From the NCBI GenBank assembly GCA_018971725.1, contig JAGXAE010000005.1, positions 1 through 38,037 of the forward strand: 38,037 nt of DNA, in the 5' to 3' direction. Below are positions 7,603-17,575 of this stretch, one piece after another. Source of the DNA: Pseudomonadota bacterium. Its GTDB lineage: Bacteria > Pseudomonadota > Alphaproteobacteria > Acetobacterales > Acetobacteraceae. Position numbers and translations under genes: made by a program. The notes below the pieces were generated by a model, which was not told where the DNA came from, ran no database searches, and saw nothing but the letters and a program-made list of their open reading frames with translations. Each line of letters opens with the position of its first letter. Position 1 is the stretch's first letter.

Positions 7603-8958
7603 ATGACCAGCTTGAGCCTGTACAACACCCGCACCCGCACCAAAGAGCCCTTCACCCCGATCGACCCGGAGAATGTGCGCGCCTATCTGTGCGGCCCCAC
7701 GGTTTATGACCGCGCCCATATCGGCAACGCCCGCAATGTGGTGATTTTCGACGTGCTGATCCGCCTGCTGCGCCGCCTTTACCCAAAGGTGACCTATGTG
7801 CGGAACATCACGGACGTGGACGACAAGATCAATGTCCGCGCCCAGGAGCGCGGGGTATCCATCGAGGAAGTCACGGAAGCGCCGATCAACTGGTATCGTG
7901 AGGATATGGGCGCACTCTACACCCTGCCGCCCGATATCGAGCCGCGCGCCACGGAGCATATCCCTGAGATCATCGCCATCATTGAGAAGCTGATCCTGAA
8001 CGGCCATGCCTATGAGGCCGAGGGGCATGTGCTGTTCTCCGTGGCCTCCGACCCTCAATACGGCAAATTCTCCGGCCGCACGCCGGATGAGTTGCTGGCT
8101 GGCGCACGCGTGGATGTTGCCCCCTATAAGCGCGAGGCCGGGGATTTCGTGCTTTGGAAACCCTCCACGCCGGATCTGCCGGGCTGGGAGAGCCCCTGGG
8201 GGCGCGGACGTCCTGGCTGGCATATCGAGTGCTCGGCGATGTCATGGCGCCATCTGGGCGAGAATTTCGACATCCATGGCGGCGGGGATGATCTGATCTT
8301 CCCGCACCATGAAAACGAGATCGCCCAAAGCTGCTGCGCCTTCCCCGGCTCGCATTTCGCCAATGTGTGGGTGCATAACCGCATGCTGCTGGTAAACGGC
8401 GAGAAGATGAGCAAGTCGCTCGGCAATTTTCTGGTGTTGCATGAGGTGCTGGAAAAAGCCCCCGGCGAGGCGGTGCGTTTCATGCTGATGCGCGCTCATT
8501 ACCGGCAGACGCTGGATTTTTCCGATGCCGGCCTCGCGGAAGCGCGCAAGGAGCTGGACCGCTTCTACCGCGCCATCCAGCTTCACCCCAATGCCAGAGA
8601 GCGTAAGGTACCGCTGCATCTGGTGTTCGACGCGCTGCTGGACGATCTGAACACCCCGCAGGCCATTGCGGCGTTGCATAAATATGCCGACCTCGCCTTT
8701 GCCGGGAATGAGGTGGGTGCCGTGGCGCTGAAGGCGGCGGGTGAGCTGCTCGGGCTGTTCAATATGAGCCCGGAGGAATGGCTGCTTGGAGATGGTTTTG
8801 ATCAAGTAGAAGTTGATCGTTTGACTAATCTCCGTATCGCGGCTCGGCTTCGAAAAGATTTTGTTGAATCCGACCGCATCCGTGACGTGCTGCTGAAGGA
8901 ACACGGCGTGATTATCGAGGACGGCCCAGGCGGCAGCTTTAAGCTCAGGAAAGCCTGA
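7603..8958 (+). CDS. cysS: Cysteinyl-tRNA synthetase
   Basis: A 451-residue class I aminoacyl-tRNA synthetase that charges tRNA-Cys. The N-terminus has AYLCGPTVYDRAHIGNARN, with zinc ligand C30 and the HIGH-type signature HIGN at 39-42. Further on are ITDVDDKI, GRPGWHIECSAM (second zinc Cys), FPHHENEIAQS (zinc His/Glu) and KMSKS at 268-272. Length is normal for the family. The start ATG is preceded by AAAAGAG. The last 50 or so codons (about 8790-8880) have clearly more A and T than the rest. The following methyltransferase gene begins 1 bp after the stop, so the two are probably co-transcribed. Confidence 0.97.
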   Translation: MTSLSLYNTRTRTKEPFTPIDPENVRAYLCGPTVYDRAHIGNARNVVIFDVLIRLLRRLYPKVTYVRNITDVDDKINVRAQERGVSIEEVTEAPINWYREDMGALYTLPPDIEPRATEHIPEIIAIIEKLILNGHAYEAEGHVLFSVASDPQYGKFSGRTPDELLAGARVDVAPYKREAGDFVLWKPSTPDLPGWESPWGRGRPGWHIECSAMSWRHLGENFDIHGGGDDLIFPHHENEIAQSCCAFPGSHFANVWVHNRMLLVNGEKMSKSLGNFLVLHEVLEKAPGEAVRFMLMRAHYRQTLDFSDAGLAEARKELDRFYRAIQLHPNARERKVPLHLVFDALLDDLNTPQAIAALHKYADLAFAGNEVGAVALKAAGELLGLFNMSPEEWLLGDGFDQVEVDRLTNLRIAARLRKDFVESDRIRDVLLKEHGVIIEDGPGGSFKLRKA

Positions 8959-8959
8959 C

Positions 8960-9727
8960 GTGACCAAGCGTGATGGCGGGGCGGAGCTGGCGCCTAACGA
9001 TCCCTCGCCGGTGGTGATTCTGGTGCGCCCGCAAATGGCCGAGAATATCGGCGCGGTGGCCCGGGCCATGGGCAATGGCGGGTTGTTCCACATGCGCATC
9101 GTGGCCCCGCGCGATGGTTGGCCGCAGCCCCGCGCCTGGATCACCGGCTCAGGCGCGCATCGCATCCTGGACCATTCACAGGTGTTCGAGACCGTGGCGG
9201 AGGCGGTGGCGGATCTGCACCGCGTGTTCGCCACATGCCCGCGCCCACGCCATATCATCAAGCCCGTGCTCACCGCGCGCGGCGGAGCGAATGAAATTGT
9301 CGCGGCCGGAGCAAGGGGTTTAAAAACCGGCATCCTGTTTGGGCCGGAGCGCACGGGGCTGGATAATGATGATATCGCCCATGCGGACAGCTTGATCCGT
9401 TACGATCTCAACCCGGATTTCATGTCGCTCAACTTGGCGCAAGCGGTGATGGTGATGGGCTATGAATGGTGGCTGACCCGTAGCCCGGAACAGCCAATGC
9501 GTGAGTTGCAGGTGAACGAGACCGCCCCCGCCACCAAAGGCGAGCTGGATAATTTCATGGCGCATCTCATCCGCGCCTGCGATGAAAGCGGGTTTCTGCG
9601 CAATGAACAAAAACGCCCAGGCATGGTGCGCAATCTCCGGCATTTCTTCCAGCGCGGGGAGGTGACGCGCCAGGAGCTGAACACGCTGCACGGGGTGATT
9701 ACGGAGCTGGCGCGCGGGCCGCGATAG
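8960..9727 (+). CDS. trmJ: TrmJ-type tRNA/rRNA 2'-O-methyltransferase (SpoU/SPOUT)
   Basis: A 255-residue SPOUT-class methyltransferase using S-adenosylmethionine. The three SpoU motifs are present: motif 1 VRPQMAENIGAVARAM (about 22-37), motif 2 GILFGPERTGLDNDD, and motif 3 DLNPDFMSLNLAQAVMVMGY. The C-terminal extension of about 80 residues after motif 3 fits the TrmJ subgroup, which modifies position 32 of tRNAs. Another TrmH-family target is possible. The start is a GTG placed 1 bp after the cysS stop. The gene ends at the edge of an unusual, lower-GC island. Confidence 0.85.
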   Translation: MTKRDGGAELAPNDPSPVVILVRPQMAENIGAVARAMGNGGLFHMRIVAPRDGWPQPRAWITGSGAHRILDHSQVFETVAEAVADLHRVFATCPRPRHIIKPVLTARGGANEIVAAGARGLKTGILFGPERTGLDNDDIAHADSLIRYDLNPDFMSLNLAQAVMVMGYEWWLTRSPEQPMRELQVNETAPATKGELDNFMAHLIRACDESGFLRNEQKRPGMVRNLRHFFQRGEVTRQELNTLHGVITELARGPR

Positions 9728-10035
9728 GGGAGCGGGGCTCGGCCCATCAAGGGCATGAGTGAGCAATATCTCGATTGGCGAAGCTGGGCCGGGAGCCGAC
9801 AGGCAGCTTCTGAGTAGTCGGCGTCGTAGAACGGACATCAGGCACTCAACGGGGAGCATAACAGAAACCGAGTGTTTTCAACCATTCCCAAACAGGGTTA
9901 ACAGGTCTAGTACGATCAGCCGGGCATCCTCGCCATCAAAATTCGCCCGTGAAGGCCAGCGCTCGTGGAGCGGGACCTTGACGAGCAAGGGCTCCAGTTT
10001 CCTCGGATCGAGAACTGTGTCAGGCTAGGGCGACA
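9728..10035. other. Gene-poor gap with a possible decayed reading frame
   Basis: About 300 bases between trmJ and the zinc-ribbon/HEPN gene with no convincing intact gene. On the minus strand, the stretch from about 10020 to 9878 reads without stops as protein-like sequence (DPRKLEPLLVKVPLHERWPS, then ANFDGEDARLIVLDLL). It has no obvious start and ends in a stop, so it may be a remnant of a displaced gene. A 20-codon frame at 9755-9817 (MSEQYLDWRSW...) also occurs on the plus strand. I recognise neither. The promoter of the downstream gene must lie here or be shared with trmJ. Confidence 0.35.
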
Positions 10036-11292
10036 ATGAATATCAATTTCACACTATGCTGTGACACTTGCGGCGAGAACACTAACGTTCGTTTTGGACT
10101 CTCCAACAGGGGAGAGCAGCCGGTTCGCTTTGCGTGTCAAAGCTGCGGCTCGCCGATCGATATCGTGATGGGCGGGTCGAAGTCCGAAATAACGGGCGCC
10201 ACGAAAGTCGATAGCACCGGCGGGTTTTTTGGTTCAGAGACCAATTTTGTAGATCTCCATCTCGATTTCCCAGTCTACTTTGGGCCCTACATACCGGGAA
10301 TGACCCCCTTCATGCGTGCTTTTATGCGCCTCGGGCCAGAGGAAATGCAACTTCACGGTTCGCGTCTCAACCACCTAAACAAGGGGATAGCAAAGGCGCG
10401 GTACTTCCATACCGCCCTGAAGCTATACGCAAGACAAAATGTTGTGCCTTTTAAGTCGAATCTGAAACGTATCTTCAATATCAATGTCGCTTCAGAACAA
10501 CCGCAGGACATAAATGCCGCTCTCTATAGGCTCATCGCCAATGTGATGGCTGCCTATGAGTATCCCGGGCAGAGCCGTGAGGCTGTGGACGAATTCACCC
10601 GCTTAACGTTTAATGTTGCGAAAGCTCATAAGCCCAAACTCGAATCGTTCGTACAAGAGCTAATCGACAGCGCCTTTCTCAAAAACCTCCAGCTCGACGT
10701 TCTCGAAATTTACCCTAAGATGCTCAATGCTGAGCTCGTCATGCGCCCCGCACTCTTTCTAGACTTCGATGAGGAATACGCTACTAATCCGATCCCTATG
10801 CGTGTATCGACTAAGGATTTTGAATCCTACAAAGATCTCTACAAAGACATATCCGAGATCATTTCTCGCCAGTTGGTGCTGGTGGCCGGACTCAACAATC
10901 TGCTCAAGCGGGGGGATGCTGATGCGTTCGCATCGAAACTGACGAAAAGCGGGAAGAATCTCGCCCCCGCAACACTAAATGCGTTTGCCGATGTGGTATT
11001 AGGTGCCAAGCAGGATTTCATTGATGATTCCTGGTATCATCTTCTCGAAGACTCGGTGGACAACCGGCTCCGCAATGCCATTGCTCATTACAAAACGGAA
11101 TATGACGAGGTCACCCAACTTGTGACTTACTACCCCAAGAAGGAAGGAATGGCCCAGGTCCAAGGAGAGCAAATCTACTTTCTGGAATTCGTACGTCGCC
11201 TGCTGATCACCTACCGGGAGATGCACCGTCTACACCATCTGATAAAATCACTATTTTACTACAATTTTCTTCTTATGAAGAAGACCGCCTAG
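10036..11292 (+). CDS. Zinc-ribbon protein with C-terminal HEPN-like R-x4-H motif, function unknown
   Basis: A 418-residue protein that I do not recognise as a named family. Residues 1-45 contain CCDTCG (C9, C12) and FACQSCGS (C34, C37), a CxxC/CxxC zinc ribbon. The middle is mixed alpha-helical, with no membrane segment or signal peptide. Near the C-terminus is DNRLRNAIAHY with R346, N347 and H351, the R-x4-6-H arrangement of HEPN-domain ribonucleases, in this case the RNxxxH form common in Apea-like/abortive-infection HEPN proteins. Helices follow it (LEFVRRLLITYREMHRLHHL). Base composition is visibly richer in A+T than both neighbours and codon use differs, which suggests horizontal acquisition. 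It stands alone between trmJ and an aldo/keto reductase. A nucleic-acid-sensing RNase in phage defence is plausible but inferred. Confidence 0.75.
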   Translation: MNINFTLCCDTCGENTNVRFGLSNRGEQPVRFACQSCGSPIDIVMGGSKSEITGATKVDSTGGFFGSETNFVDLHLDFPVYFGPYIPGMTPFMRAFMRLGPEEMQLHGSRLNHLNKGIAKARYFHTALKLYARQNVVPFKSNLKRIFNINVASEQPQDINAALYRLIANVMAAYEYPGQSREAVDEFTRLTFNVAKAHKPKLESFVQELIDSAFLKNLQLDVLEIYPKMLNAELVMRPALFLDFDEEYATNPIPMRVSTKDFESYKDLYKDISEIISRQLVLVAGLNNLLKRGDADAFASKLTKSGKNLAPATLNAFADVVLGAKQDFIDDSWYHLLEDSVDNRLRNAIAHYKTEYDEVTQLVTYYPKKEGMAQVQGEQIYFLEFVRRLLITYREMHRLHHLIKSLFYYNFLLMKKTA

Positions 11293-11513
11293 CCGCTTCG
11301 GGGCATAGTTGGATTGGGCTGTAATCCATGGGAGGTTACGGTCTGTATCGAGGCGATGTGTGTGGCTGCTTTTGGGAGCACTCGCCGGAGCCATGAACAG
11401 CGGACTTGGGCGCGAAATAGACGTTCCTCTCACCTGCTTCCGATGACCGCTTTCCCCCGCTTGCCACCCATCGCCTGCCTTCCCATATCTCCGCCATTCA
11501 GGAGACAATCAGC

Positions 11514-12557
11514 ATGAAATACAAGCAGCTTGGCCGCACTGGCCTTTATGTGTCCGAAATCTGCCTCGGCACCATGACCTTTGGCGGCAATGAGGATGCG
11601 GGATTCTGGAAGGCCATCGGCCAGCTCCGCCAGGACGAGGTGGATGCGATTATCGCCCGGGCTCTGGAGGCGGGCGTGAATTTCATCGACACGGCGGATG
11701 TTTATTCCATGGGCCAGTCCGAGCGGCTGGTGGGGCAGGCGCTGAAAAACCTTGGCGTGAAGCGCAAGGATGTCGTCATCGCCTCCAAGGTGTTTGGCGA
11801 GATGGGGCCGGGGCCGAACGACCGTGGGGCCTCGCGCGGGCATATCATGGACGGCGTGAAGGCAAGTTTGGAGCGGATGGGGCTGGACCATATCGACCTT
11901 TACCAGATTCACGGCACGGATGCGGTCACCCCAATCGACGAAACGCTGCGGGCGCTGGATGACCTCGTTTCCCAGGGGCTGGTGCGCTATATTGGCGTTT
12001 CCAACTGGGCGGCATGGAAGATCGCGAAGGCGCTGGGGCTTTCCGAAACGAAGGGCTATGCGCGGTTCGAGACATTGCAGGCCTATTACTCCATCGCCGG
12101 GCGGGATTTAGAGCGCGAGCTGGTGCCGTTGCTGAGCGAGGAAAAGCTCGGGCTGATGGTCTGGTCGCCGCTGGCTGGCGGGTACCTCTCCGGCAAATAC
12201 GGGCCGGGGGCGGAAAAGGCGAATGACAGCCGCCGCCTGAGCTTTGATTTTCCGCCGGTGGATGTGGAGCGGGCCGATAGATGCATCGAGGTGATGCGCG
12301 AGATTGGCCTGGCGAACGGGGTTTCCGTGGCGCGGGTGGCGCTGGCCTGGCTGCTGGCCAAGCCGCAGGTGATGAGCGTGATTATCGGCGCGAAGACCAC
12401 CGAGCAGCTCGATGATAATCTGGCGGCGGCGGCGCTGGTGCTGAATGCCGAGGAAATGGCGCGGCTGGATGAGGTGAGCATGTTGCCGCCGGAGTATCCG
12501 GGCTGGATGCTCGAACGCCAGAACCGTAACCGCGTGCCGCTGCCGTTCGAGAAATAA
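11514..12557 (+). CDS. Aldo/keto reductase
   Basis: A 347-residue NADPH-dependent oxidoreductase of the AKR superfamily (TIM barrel). The catalytic tetrad can be read as D59 and Y64 (in FIDTADVYSMGQSE), K92 (IASKVF) and H133 (IDLYQIHG). GLVRYIGVSNWAAW and the C-terminal cofactor segment VIIGAKTTEQLDDNL are also typical. The sequence is of the YajO/IolS-like group acting on small aldehydes or ketones; the substrate is unknown. A strong ribosome-binding site (AGGAGA) precedes the ATG. It ends 14 bp from the convergent threonine ammonia-lyase gene. Confidence 0.92.
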   Translation: MKYKQLGRTGLYVSEICLGTMTFGGNEDAGFWKAIGQLRQDEVDAIIARALEAGVNFIDTADVYSMGQSERLVGQALKNLGVKRKDVVIASKVFGEMGPGPNDRGASRGHIMDGVKASLERMGLDHIDLYQIHGTDAVTPIDETLRALDDLVSQGLVRYIGVSNWAAWKIAKALGLSETKGYARFETLQAYYSIAGRDLERELVPLLSEEKLGLMVWSPLAGGYLSGKYGPGAEKANDSRRLSFDFPPVDVERADRCIEVMREIGLANGVSVARVALAWLLAKPQVMSVIIGAKTTEQLDDNLAAAALVLNAEEMARLDEVSMLPPEYPGWMLERQNRNRVPLPFEK

Positions 12558-12564
12558 TAGGGTG

Positions 12565-12582
12565 GGCGGCTTTACAGCCGCC
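12565..12582. terminator. GC-rich hairpin between convergent genes
   Basis: GGCGGCT (12565-12571) pairs with AGCCGCC (12576-12582) around a 4-base loop, giving a 7-bp stem. It lies at the junction of the convergent aldo/keto reductase and threonine ammonia-lyase genes and overlaps the end of the latter. No T-run follows, so a bidirectional termination role is only a suggestion. Confidence 0.4.
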
Positions 12583-13768
12583 GCAGCACAAACACTTCCG
12601 CCAGCGAGGCCTCGATGGCCTCGCCATGGGCTGCATCGCGCGCCTCGATCATCACCTCAAGCTGGGCATCCTGCACCGAGGGGCTGGAGAACAGCCGGTG
12701 ATGCGAGACTTCCAGAATATTGCCGCCAAGTTCGCCAATGCGTTTGGAAACCTCGGCCAGCATGCCGGGGCGGTCCGGCATTTCCAGCACCAGGCGCAGC
12801 AGGCGGCCATCGCGCAGCAGGCAGCGCATAAGGGTGTTGGCCAGGATGCGCGGGTCGATATTCGCCCCGCAGATAGAGATGCCGACTTTCTTGCCACGGA
12901 AATGCTCGGGAAAGCTCAACACCGCGGCAAGGCTGGCGGCACCGGCACCCTCGGTCACCTGTTTGGCGTTTTCCACATAGGCGGCGATGGCGCTTTCCAC
13001 CGCGTGCTCGGAAACCACCAGCACGGGCACCTCCAGCGCCTTCAGCACGGCAAGCGGGTTCTGGCCGATGTCGCGCACCGCGATGCCCTCCGCGATGGTG
13101 GGCCCGCCGACCTTGATCTCCTGGCCCGCCAGCACCTGGGCGAAGGCGGCGTAATGCTCCACCTCCACGCCATATACCTTGCATTCAGGATGCAGATGCC
13201 GCGCCACCACGGTGCTGCCCGCGATAAGCCCGCCGCCACCAGTGGCCACCACCAGCGCGTCCAAATCCGGTACGTCTTCCAGCATTTCCAGCGCCATGGT
13301 GCCTTGGCCCGCCATCACCGCCGGGTCGTCATAGGGGTGGATGAAAAACAGCCCCTCTTCCTTCTCCAGCCTGCTGGCTTCGGCGGCGGCTTCGGCCAGA
13401 GTCTCACCATGTAGCACCACATGCGCACCCCAGCTTGCGGTCCGGGTCACCTTGGTGGCCGGGGTGTGGCGGGGCATCACGATAGTGGCCTTAATCCCCG
13501 CCAGCATGGCGTGGCGCGCCACCGCCTGGGCATGGTTGCCGGCGGACATCGCCACCACGCCGCGCTTGCGCTCCTCCTCGGAGAGCAGCGCGATGCGGTT
13601 CGCCGCCCCGCGTTCCTTGAATGCGCCGGTGGCCTGAAGGTGGTCGTGCTTAATATACAGCTCCGCGCCGGTAAGGCGGGAGAGCGCGTCCGATTTCAGG
13701 AAGGGCGTGCGCAGCACCGCGCCCTGAATCCGCTTGGACGCGGCCAGGACATCATCGTAGGTGATCAC
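12572..13768 (-). CDS. ilvA: Threonine ammonia-lyase with C-terminal ACT domain
   Basis: A 398-residue PLP enzyme converting threonine to 2-oxobutanoate and ammonia, the first step towards isoleucine. The Schiff-base lysine is K51 in [22 protein letters not shown] binds substrate and [12 protein letters not shown] is the phosphate-binding loop. Residues from about 325 form one ACT domain ([20 protein letters not shown]). A single ACT domain and about 400 residues match the shorter IlvA/TdcB-like type found in many Alphaproteobacteria, not the 514-residue E. coli IlvA. The GTG start overlaps the greA stop (GTGA), so it is translated as the last gene of the carA-carB-greA string. Confidence 0.92.
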   Translation of the reverse strand: MITYDDVLAASKRIQGAVLRTPFLKSDALSRLTGAELYIKHDHLQATGAFKERGAANRIALLSEEERKRGVVAMSAGNHAQAVARHAMLAGIKATIVMPRHTPATKVTRTASWGAHVVLHGETLAEAAAEASRLEKEEGLFFIHPYDDPAVMAGQGTMALEMLEDVPDLDALVVATGGGGLIAGSTVVARHLHPECKVYGVEVEHYAAFAQVLAGQEIKVGGPTIAEGIAVRDIGQNPLAVLKALEVPVLVVSEHAVESAIAAYVENAKQVTEGAGAASLAAVLSFPEHFRGKKVGISICGANIDPRILANTLMRCLLRDGRLLRLVLEMPDRPGMLAEVSKRIGELGGNILEVSHHRLFSSPSVQDAQLEVMIEARDAAHGEAIEASLAEVFVLRRL

Positions 13769-14238
13769 AGATAGCTGATCTTCAGGATTTCGTAGGAACG
13801 GTCTCCGCCCGGGGCGGGCACGGCCACCGTGTCGCCCACGCGCTTGGAAATCAGCGCCTTGGCCAGCGGCGAGGTGACGGAGAGCTTGCTCTGCTTAACA
13901 TCAGCCTCATACAGCCCGACGATCTGGTACGAGACCTCCAGATCCGTATCCTCGTCCACAAGCAGGATCGTGGCGCCAAACTTTACCGTATCCCCGGAGA
14001 GGGAGGTGGGGTCGATCACCTCCACGGCGGAGACGATTTCTTCCAGCTCCGCGATCCGGCCTTCGATAAAGGACTGGCGCTCGCGCGCGGCATGGTATTC
14101 CGCGTTCTCGGAAAGGTCGCCATGGGCGCGTGCCTCGGCAATGGCGCGAATAATCGTCGGGCGCTCAACGGCCTTCAGAGTCCGCAATTCGTCTTCGAGT
14201 GCCACGAGCCCTGCCGCGGTCATGGGAAATTTCTGCAC
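13765..14238 (-). CDS. greA: Transcription elongation factor GreA
   Basis: A 157-residue factor that rescues backtracked RNA polymerase by stimulating transcript cleavage. The N-terminal coiled coil carries the acidic tip in [20 protein letters not shown]. The C-terminal FKBP-like domain includes [14 protein letters not shown] and [16 protein letters not shown]. Length is normal. The start is a GTG at 14236-14238 preceded by GAGGAG. It is separated from carB by about 85 bp containing a hairpin and overlaps the ilvA start by 4 bp. Confidence 0.97.
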   Translation of the reverse strand: MQKFPMTAAGLVALEDELRTLKAVERPTIIRAIAEARAHGDLSENAEYHAARERQSFIEGRIAELEEIVSAVEVIDPTSLSGDTVKFGATILLVDEDTDLEVSYQIVGLYEADVKQSKLSVTSPLAKALISKRVGDTVAVPAPGGDRSYEILKISYL

Positions 14239-14291
14239 TGCATCTCCTCAAGGGCGGAACGCCCCCGATGGGGTTAGAGGTTACGCGACAA

Positions 14292-14321
14292 ACCGCCGCC
14301 GGAGCCCTGAGCGCCGGCGGT
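14292..14321 (-). terminator. Hairpin downstream of carB
   Basis: ACCGCCG (14292-14298) pairs with CGGCGGT (14315-14321). On the minus strand the stem follows the carB stop and is succeeded by TTTG. It could end or attenuate carB transcription before greA. The short T-run makes termination uncertain. Confidence 0.4.
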
Positions 14322-14323
14322 GA

Positions 14324-17300
14324 TCAGAAAGATTTATGAAAGTACGACTGTAAGGGCGCGACTTCAAGAGTGCCCGCTATAAGGGCGGCAATGGCGTGCG
14401 CGCCCGCCCTGGCACCCGCTATGGTTGTAAAGTTGGGCACGCCATGGGTCAGGGCGGAGCGGCGGATGTCGAAACTGTCCGATACCGATTGCGCGCCCGA
14501 GGCGGTGTTGATGATCAGCTGCACATCGTTGGAGCGGATGGCGTCCACGCAATGCGGGCGGCCTTCCAGCACCTTATTCACGCGCTTCACCGGAATCCCG
14601 GCCTCGGCCAGGCATTTGGCGGTGCCACCCGTTGCCATAATGGAAAAGCCCAGCTCGGCCAGGCGCCGCGCCACGGGCAGGATAGCGGGCTTGTCCGCGT
14701 CCTTCACCGAGACGAAGGCGGTGCCGGAGAGCGGCAGCTTCACGCCCGCCCCAAGCTGCGCCTTGGCGAAGGCGCGGGCGAAATTGGTATCCAGCCCCAT
14801 CACTTCGCCGGTGGATTTCATTTCCGGCCCCAGCAGCGTGTCCACGTTGGGGAAGCGGGCGAAGGGGAACACCGCCTCCTTCACCGCCACATGGCGCGGC
14901 TGCACGCTGTCATCCAGATTGAAGCTGGCGAGCTTTGCCCCCGCCATCACCAGCGCGCCGATTTTCGCCACCGGCACGCCCGTTGCCTTGGCGACGAAGG
15001 GCACGGTGCGGGAGGCGCGCGGGTTCACTTCCAGCACGTAAATCATGTCGTTCTGGATGGCGTATTGCACATTCATCAGCCCCACCACGCCCAGCGCCTT
15101 GGCCATGGCCACGGTCTCGGCCCGCAGTTCCGCCACAATGGCGGGGGAGAGCGAGTAAGGCGGCAGCGAGCAAGCTGAGTCACCGGAATGGATGCCGGCT
15201 TCCTCGATATGCTCCATCACGCCCGCCACATACACATCCGTGCCGTCGCAGATGCAATCCACATCCACTTCGGAGGCTTCGTTGAGGTAGCGGTCAATCA
15301 ACACCGGGTTGTCGCCGGAGACGCGCACGGCCTCGCGCATATAGCGCTCCAGCCCGGTGCGGTCATACACGATCTCCATGGCCCGGCCGCCCAGCACGTA
15401 GGAGGGGCGGATGATGACGGGGTAGCCGATGCGCTCGGCAATGGCCTCCGCCTGTTCGGTGGAGCGGGCGATGCCGTTATCCGGCTGGCGTAGGCCGAGC
15501 TTCTTCAGCAATTCCTGGAAGCGTTCGCGGTCTTCCGCCAAGTCGATCGCGTCCGCCGAGGTGCCGAGAATGGGAATGCCCGCGGCTTCCAGGGAAAGGG
15601 AGAGCTTCAGCGGCGTCTGCCCGCCATATTGCACGATGCAGCCCAGCAGCGTGCCTTTCTCCTGCTCCTTGCGCAGCAGCGAGATCACGTCCTCCGCGAA
15701 GAGCGGCTCGAAATACAGCCGGTCCGATGTGTCGTAATCGGTGGAAACGGTTTCCGGGTTGCAGTTGACCATGATGGTCTCGTAACCCGCCTCACGCAGC
15801 GCGTAGGCGGCATGCACGCAGCAATAATCGAACTCGATGCCCTGGCCGATCCGGTTCGGGCCGCCGCCAAGAATGACCACCTTTTTACGCTCGGTCACCT
15901 CGGCCTCGTCCAGCGGCGCGCCGTAGGAGCCCTCATAGGTGGAATACATATAAGAGGTCGCGGAGGCGAACTCGCCGGCACAGGTATCGATGCGCTTATA
16001 GGCGGGCTTCACGTTCAGCTTCAGCCTTGCGGCCGTTACCGCGCTTTCCTTCTGGCCGGAGAGCTGGGCCAGGCGCTTATCGGCAAAACCCATCGCCTTC
16101 AGGCGGCGGAAGCCAAAGGCATCGCGCGGCAAGCCATGCGCCTTCACCTCATTCTCGGCGGCGATGATGCCCTGCATCTGTTCCAGGAACCAGGGGTCGA
16201 ACTTGGTGGCGGAATGAACCTCCTCCACCGAAATGCCGGCCCGCAATGCCTGGGCGGCGACCAGCAGACGGTCCGGCCGGGGGGTGGAGAGCGCGGCGCG
16301 GAACGCATCCGGCCCACCATCGCCAGGGGCGGGCATGTCATCGAGGCCGGAGAGGCCGGTTTCCAGGCTGCGCAAACCCTTCTGCAAAGCCTCCTGGAAA
16401 TTACGGCCAATCGCCATCGCCTCCCCCACGGACTTCATGGAGGTGGAGAGCAGAGCCGGGGTGCCGGGGAATTTCTCGAAGGTGAAGCGGGGGATTTTTA
16501 TCACCACGTAGTCGATCACCGGCTCGAAAGACGCAGGCGTGGCCTTGGTGATATCGTTCTGCAGCTCATCCAGCGTGTAACCCACGGCCAGTTTCGCCGC
16601 CACCTTGGCGATGGGAAAACCCGTAGCCTTGGAGGCCAACGCCGAGGAGCGCGAGACGCGCGGGTTCATTTCGATGACCACCATGCGGCCATCTTCCGGG
16701 TTGATGCCGAATTGCACGTTGGAGCCGCCGGTTTCCACGCCAATGCGGCGCAGGCAGGCGATGCTGGCATCGCGCATGATCTGATATTCCTTGTCCGTCA
16801 GCGTCAGCGCCGGGGCAACCGTGACGGAATCGCCAGTATGCACGCCCATCGGATCTATATTCTCGATGGAGCAGATGATGATGCAGTTATCCGCCGTATC
16901 GCGGACAACCTCCATCTCATATTCCTTCCAGCCGAGCACGGATTCTTCCACCAGCACCTCATTGGTCGGTGAAGCGTCAATGCCGCCCAGGCAGATGTCG
17001 AAGAATTCCTCGCGGTTATAGGCAATGCCGCCGCCCGTGCCGCCCAGCGTGAAGCTGGGGCGGATAACGGCGGGCAGGCCCACAATTTCCAGCGCCGCCG
17101 CGGCTTCCTCGCGGTTATGCGCAATGGCGGATTTCGGGCCATACACGCCAATCTCAGCCATCGCGTCGCGGAATTTCAAACGGTCCTCGGCGCGGTCAAT
17201 CACCTCGGCCTTCGCGCCGATCAGCTCCACGCCTAGCTTTTCCAGAACGCCGGACTTGGCGAGGGACATGGCGGTGTTCAGCGCCGTCTGCCCGCCCATG

Positions 17301-17566
17301 GTCGGCAGCAACGCGTCCGGCTTTTCCTTGGCGATGATCTTTTCCACCATCTCCGGCGTGATCGGCTCGATATAGGTGGCGTCCGCCAGCGACGGATCGG
17401 TCATGATCGTCGCCGGGTTGGAGTTCACCAGGATCACCCGGTAGCCCTCCTCACGCAGCGCCTTGCAGGCCTGCGCGCCGGAATAGTCAAACTCGCAGGC
17501 CTGGCCGATGACAATCGGCCCGGCGCCGATGATCATGATGGATTTGATGTCTGTGCGTTTGGGCAT
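14324..17566 (-). CDS. carB: Carbamoyl-phosphate synthase large subunit
   Basis: A 1080-residue synthetase subunit making carbamoyl phosphate from bicarbonate, ATP and ammonia delivered by CarA, for pyrimidine and arginine synthesis. The two ATP-grasp halves are clear. The first begins [20 protein letters not shown] and contains [13 protein letters not shown]; the second begins [20 protein letters not shown] and contains [14 protein letters not shown]. The C-terminal allosteric MGS-like domain includes [19 protein letters not shown]. Length is standard. Unusually it does not directly follow carA: two toxin-antitoxin-like genes intervene. Its ATG lies 9 bp after the nucleotidyltransferase stop, with an AAGGAC ribosome-binding site overlapping that stop. 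Confidence 0.98.
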   Translation of the reverse strand: MPKRTDIKSIMIIGAGPIVIGQACEFDYSGAQACKALREEGYRVILVNSNPATIMTDPSLADATYIEPITPEMVEKIIAKEKPDALLPTMGGQTALNTAMSLAKSGVLEKLGVELIGAKAEVIDRAEDRLKFRDAMAEIGVYGPKSAIAHNREEAAAALEIVGLPAVIRPSFTLGGTGGGIAYNREEFFDICLGGIDASPTNEVLVEESVLGWKEYEMEVVRDTADNCIIICSIENIDPMGVHTGDSVTVAPALTLTDKEYQIMRDASIACLRRIGVETGGSNVQFGINPEDGRMVVIEMNPRVSRSSALASKATGFPIAKVAAKLAVGYTLDELQNDITKATPASFEPVIDYVVIKIPRFTFEKFPGTPALLSTSMKSVGEAMAIGRNFQEALQKGLRSLETGLSGLDDMPAPGDGGPDAFRAALSTPRPDRLLVAAQALRAGISVEEVHSATKFDPWFLEQMQGIIAAENEVKAHGLPRDAFGFRRLKAMGFADKRLAQLSGQKESAVTAARLKLNVKPAYKRIDTCAGEFASATSYMYSTYEGSYGAPLDEAEVTERKKVVILGGGPNRIGQGIEFDYCCVHAAYALREAGYETIMVNCNPETVSTDYDTSDRLYFEPLFAEDVISLLRKEQEKGTLLGCIVQYGGQTPLKLSLSLEAAGIPILGTSADAIDLAEDRERFQELLKKLGLRQPDNGIARSTEQAEAIAERIGYPVIIRPSYVLGGRAMEIVYDRTGLERYMREAVRVSGDNPVLIDRYLNEASEVDVDCICDGTDVYVAGVMEHIEEAGIHSGDSACSLPPYSLSPAIVAELRAETVAMAKALGVVGLMNVQYAIQNDMIYVLEVNPRASRTVPFVAKATGVPVAKIGALVMAGAKLASFNLDDSVQPRHVAVKEAVFPFARFPNVDTLLGPEMKSTGEVMGLDTNFARAFAKAQLGAGVKLPLSGTAFVSVKDADKPAILPVARRLAELGFSIMATGGTAKCLAEAGIPVKRVNKVLEGRPHCVDAIRSNDVQLIINTASGAQSVSDSFDIRRSALTHGVPNFTTIAGARAGAHAIAALIAGTLEVAPLQSYFHKSF

Positions 17567-17575
17567 GAGAAGTCC

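Noticed and set aside
11293-11513. Possible small gene or RNA in the 220-bp gap before the aldo/keto reductase
   Set aside because: A 67-codon frame exists, but it lacks coding features. No tRNA-like or strong hairpin structure was seen; only the AGGAGA ribosome-binding site for the next gene is clear.
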